Source of the DNA: Bacillota bacterium | GTDB taxonomy: Bacteria > Bacillota_I > Bacilli_A > RF39 > UBA660 | NCBI GenBank assembly: GCA_018381595.1 | Contig: JAGZRP010000060.1 | Span: forward strand, 1 to 5,694 | Reading direction: 5' to 3' | Length of the DNA: 5,694 nt | Shown here: positions 4,760 to 5,694 of the stretch, one piece after another | How the letters are laid out: each line of letters begins with the position of its first letter | Numbering within the stretch: position 1 is the first letter of the stretch | Translations under genes and position numbers: made by a program | The notes under the pieces: model-generated | Told to the model about the DNA's origin: nothing | Seen by the model: only the letters and a program-made list of their open reading frames with translations | The model's database searches: none

Positions 4760-5694
4760 ATGGGATTATTTGACAAATTTAAAAATATATTAAAACCAAA
4801 AACTGAAGAAGAAAAAAAAGAGATTGAAGTTTATGATAAAGGACTTACCAAAGCAAGTAATGAGATGTCATCTAAATTATCTATGCTTTCTAAAAAACAT
4901 AGACAAGTGAGTGAAGCTTATTTTGAAGAGTTAGAAGATATTTTAATTACAGCAGATATTGGAGTCAATACAGTAATGAGCTTTATGGATCGTTTAAAAA
5001 AACGTGTCAAAGAGGAAGCCATTCAAGATGTGGATGATTTAAAAGAAATCATAGTGGATGAGATGTTTGTTATTTACGTTAATAATCAAATCTTAGTCAA
5101 TAAAATCAACTATAATCAAAATGGACTTACTGTTCTTTTATTTGTAGGAGTGAATGGAGTGGGAAAAACAACCACGATTGGAAAGATTGCTAATAAATTA
5201 AAAAAAGAAGGTAAAAAAGTATTATTAATTGCTGGGGATACTTTTCGAGCAGGAGCGACAGAACAATTAGTAGAGTGGGGAAAGAGAACCAATACAGATG
5301 TTGTAGAGAGTGTAAGTGCTGATCCTTCTAGTGTGATTTATGATGGACTTACCAAAGCAACCAATGAACAATATGATGTTGCCTTAATTGATACAGCAGG
5401 GCGTCTTCAAAATAAAGAAGGTCTGATGAAAGAGTTAGAAAAAATGAATCGTGTCATTGGTAAAATTGTACCAGATGCGCCACATGAAACCTTACTTGTC
5501 ATCGATGCGACAACTGGTCAAAATGGAATTAGTCAAGCAAAAAGTTTTAAAGAAATTACCAATATTACAGGAATTGTTTTAACAAAATTAGATGGAACCG
5601 CAAAAGGTGGAATAGTTCTTGCGATTAAAGACGAAGTCAATATTCCTGTAAAATATGTTGGTCTTGGAGAGCGAGAAGAAGATTTAAGAGTATT
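4760..5694 (+). CDS. ftsY: Signal recognition particle receptor FtsY (3'-partial)
   Basis: FtsY is the membrane-associated GTPase that docks SRP-ribosome complexes at the Sec translocon, pairing with Ffh in a shared GTP-hydrolysing heterodimer. The window holds 311 codons and is cut by the right edge; by comparison with Bacilli FtsY only about 15-25 residues are missing. The N-terminus MGLFDKFKNILK is an amphipathic lipid-binding helix, followed by only a short charged linker, not the long acidic A domain seen in E. coli. The N domain spans about residues 25-115. The G domain has the P-loop GVNGVGKTT (130-138), DTFRAGATEQL (160-170), DTAGR (211-215), TKLDG (275-279) and GLGE (301-304). All GTPase motifs are intact. 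A terminator lies just upstream, so it appears to head its own unit; the usual partner genes (ylxM, ffh) could lie beyond the window. Confidence 0.97.
   Translation, partial: MGLFDKFKNILKPKTEEEKKEIEVYDKGLTKASNEMSSKLSMLSKKHRQVSEAYFEELEDILITADIGVNTVMSFMDRLKKRVKEEAIQDVDDLKEIIVDEMFVIYVNNQILVNKINYNQNGLTVLLFVGVNGVGKTTTIGKIANKLKKEGKKVLLIAGDTFRAGATEQLVEWGKRTNTDVVESVSADPSSVIYDGLTKATNEQYDVALIDTAGRLQNKEGLMKELEKMNRVIGKIVPDAPHETLLVIDATTGQNGISQAKSFKEITNITGIVLTKLDGTAKGGIVLAIKDEVNIPVKYVGLGEREEDLRV

Noticed and set aside
1..5694. Genetic code 4 (TGA as Trp), as in Mycoplasma
   Set aside because: Trp residues in the C45 protein and FtsY are encoded by TGG and no in-frame TGA occurs; the window gives no support for recoding, though its low Trp count limits the test.
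1..5694. A new multi-gene defence or mobile system
   Set aside because: The genes are separate units with their own terminators, two are universal housekeeping genes, and there are no transposases, integrases, tandem repeats, CRISPR arrays or tRNA attachment sites.

Overview
The window is AT-rich (roughly 30% G+C by eye) and looks like ordinary chromosome from a low-GC Gram-positive bacterium, in the Bacilli/Erysipelotrichia/Mollicutes-related range. The reasons are a Bacilli-type FtsY, a J1-type RNase J, a sporulation-kinase-like histidine kinase, purine-rich AGGTGA/AAGGAG ribosome binding sites, and short U-tailed terminators. The standard genetic code fits: Trp is TGG, stops are TAA or TAG, and no in-frame TGA is needed. 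I cannot name the genus.

Layout from left to right. (1) Bases 2-1054 (+) hold the 3' part of a membrane-bound sensor histidine kinase whose start lies before the window; its terminator is folded over its own stop codon. (2) A strong sigma-A promoter at 1096-1124 drives a single gene (1141-2202, +) for a C45-family N-terminal-nucleophile amide hydrolase/acyltransferase with its own terminator. (3) A second terminator, which also reads in the other direction, faces it and ends the minus-strand RNase J gene (3970 down to 2252). (4) Bases 3971-4124 are a divergent promoter region: RNase J leaves to the left and an unrecognised 188-residue protein (4125-4691) leaves to the right. The two promoters share one -35 region and their -10/start regions form an inverted repeat. 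(5) A terminator at 4700-4732 is followed at once by ftsY (4760 to the window end), which lacks only its last few residues.

The genes look like independent single transcription units rather than a pathway: each complete one is bracketed by its own terminator and its own probable promoter. RNase J (mRNA decay and processing) and FtsY (SRP receptor) are housekeeping. The C45 hydrolase and the 188-residue protein are the least understood. The most distinctive non-coding signal is that the three rightward genes share a compact start module: a -10 box, 6-7 bases, AGGTGA, 4-5 bases, ATG. This predicts mRNAs that begin at or next to the Shine-Dalgarno sequence. RNase J instead has a predicted leader of about 79 bases. 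I found no phage, transposon, CRISPR, toxin or defence system, and no RNA gene.
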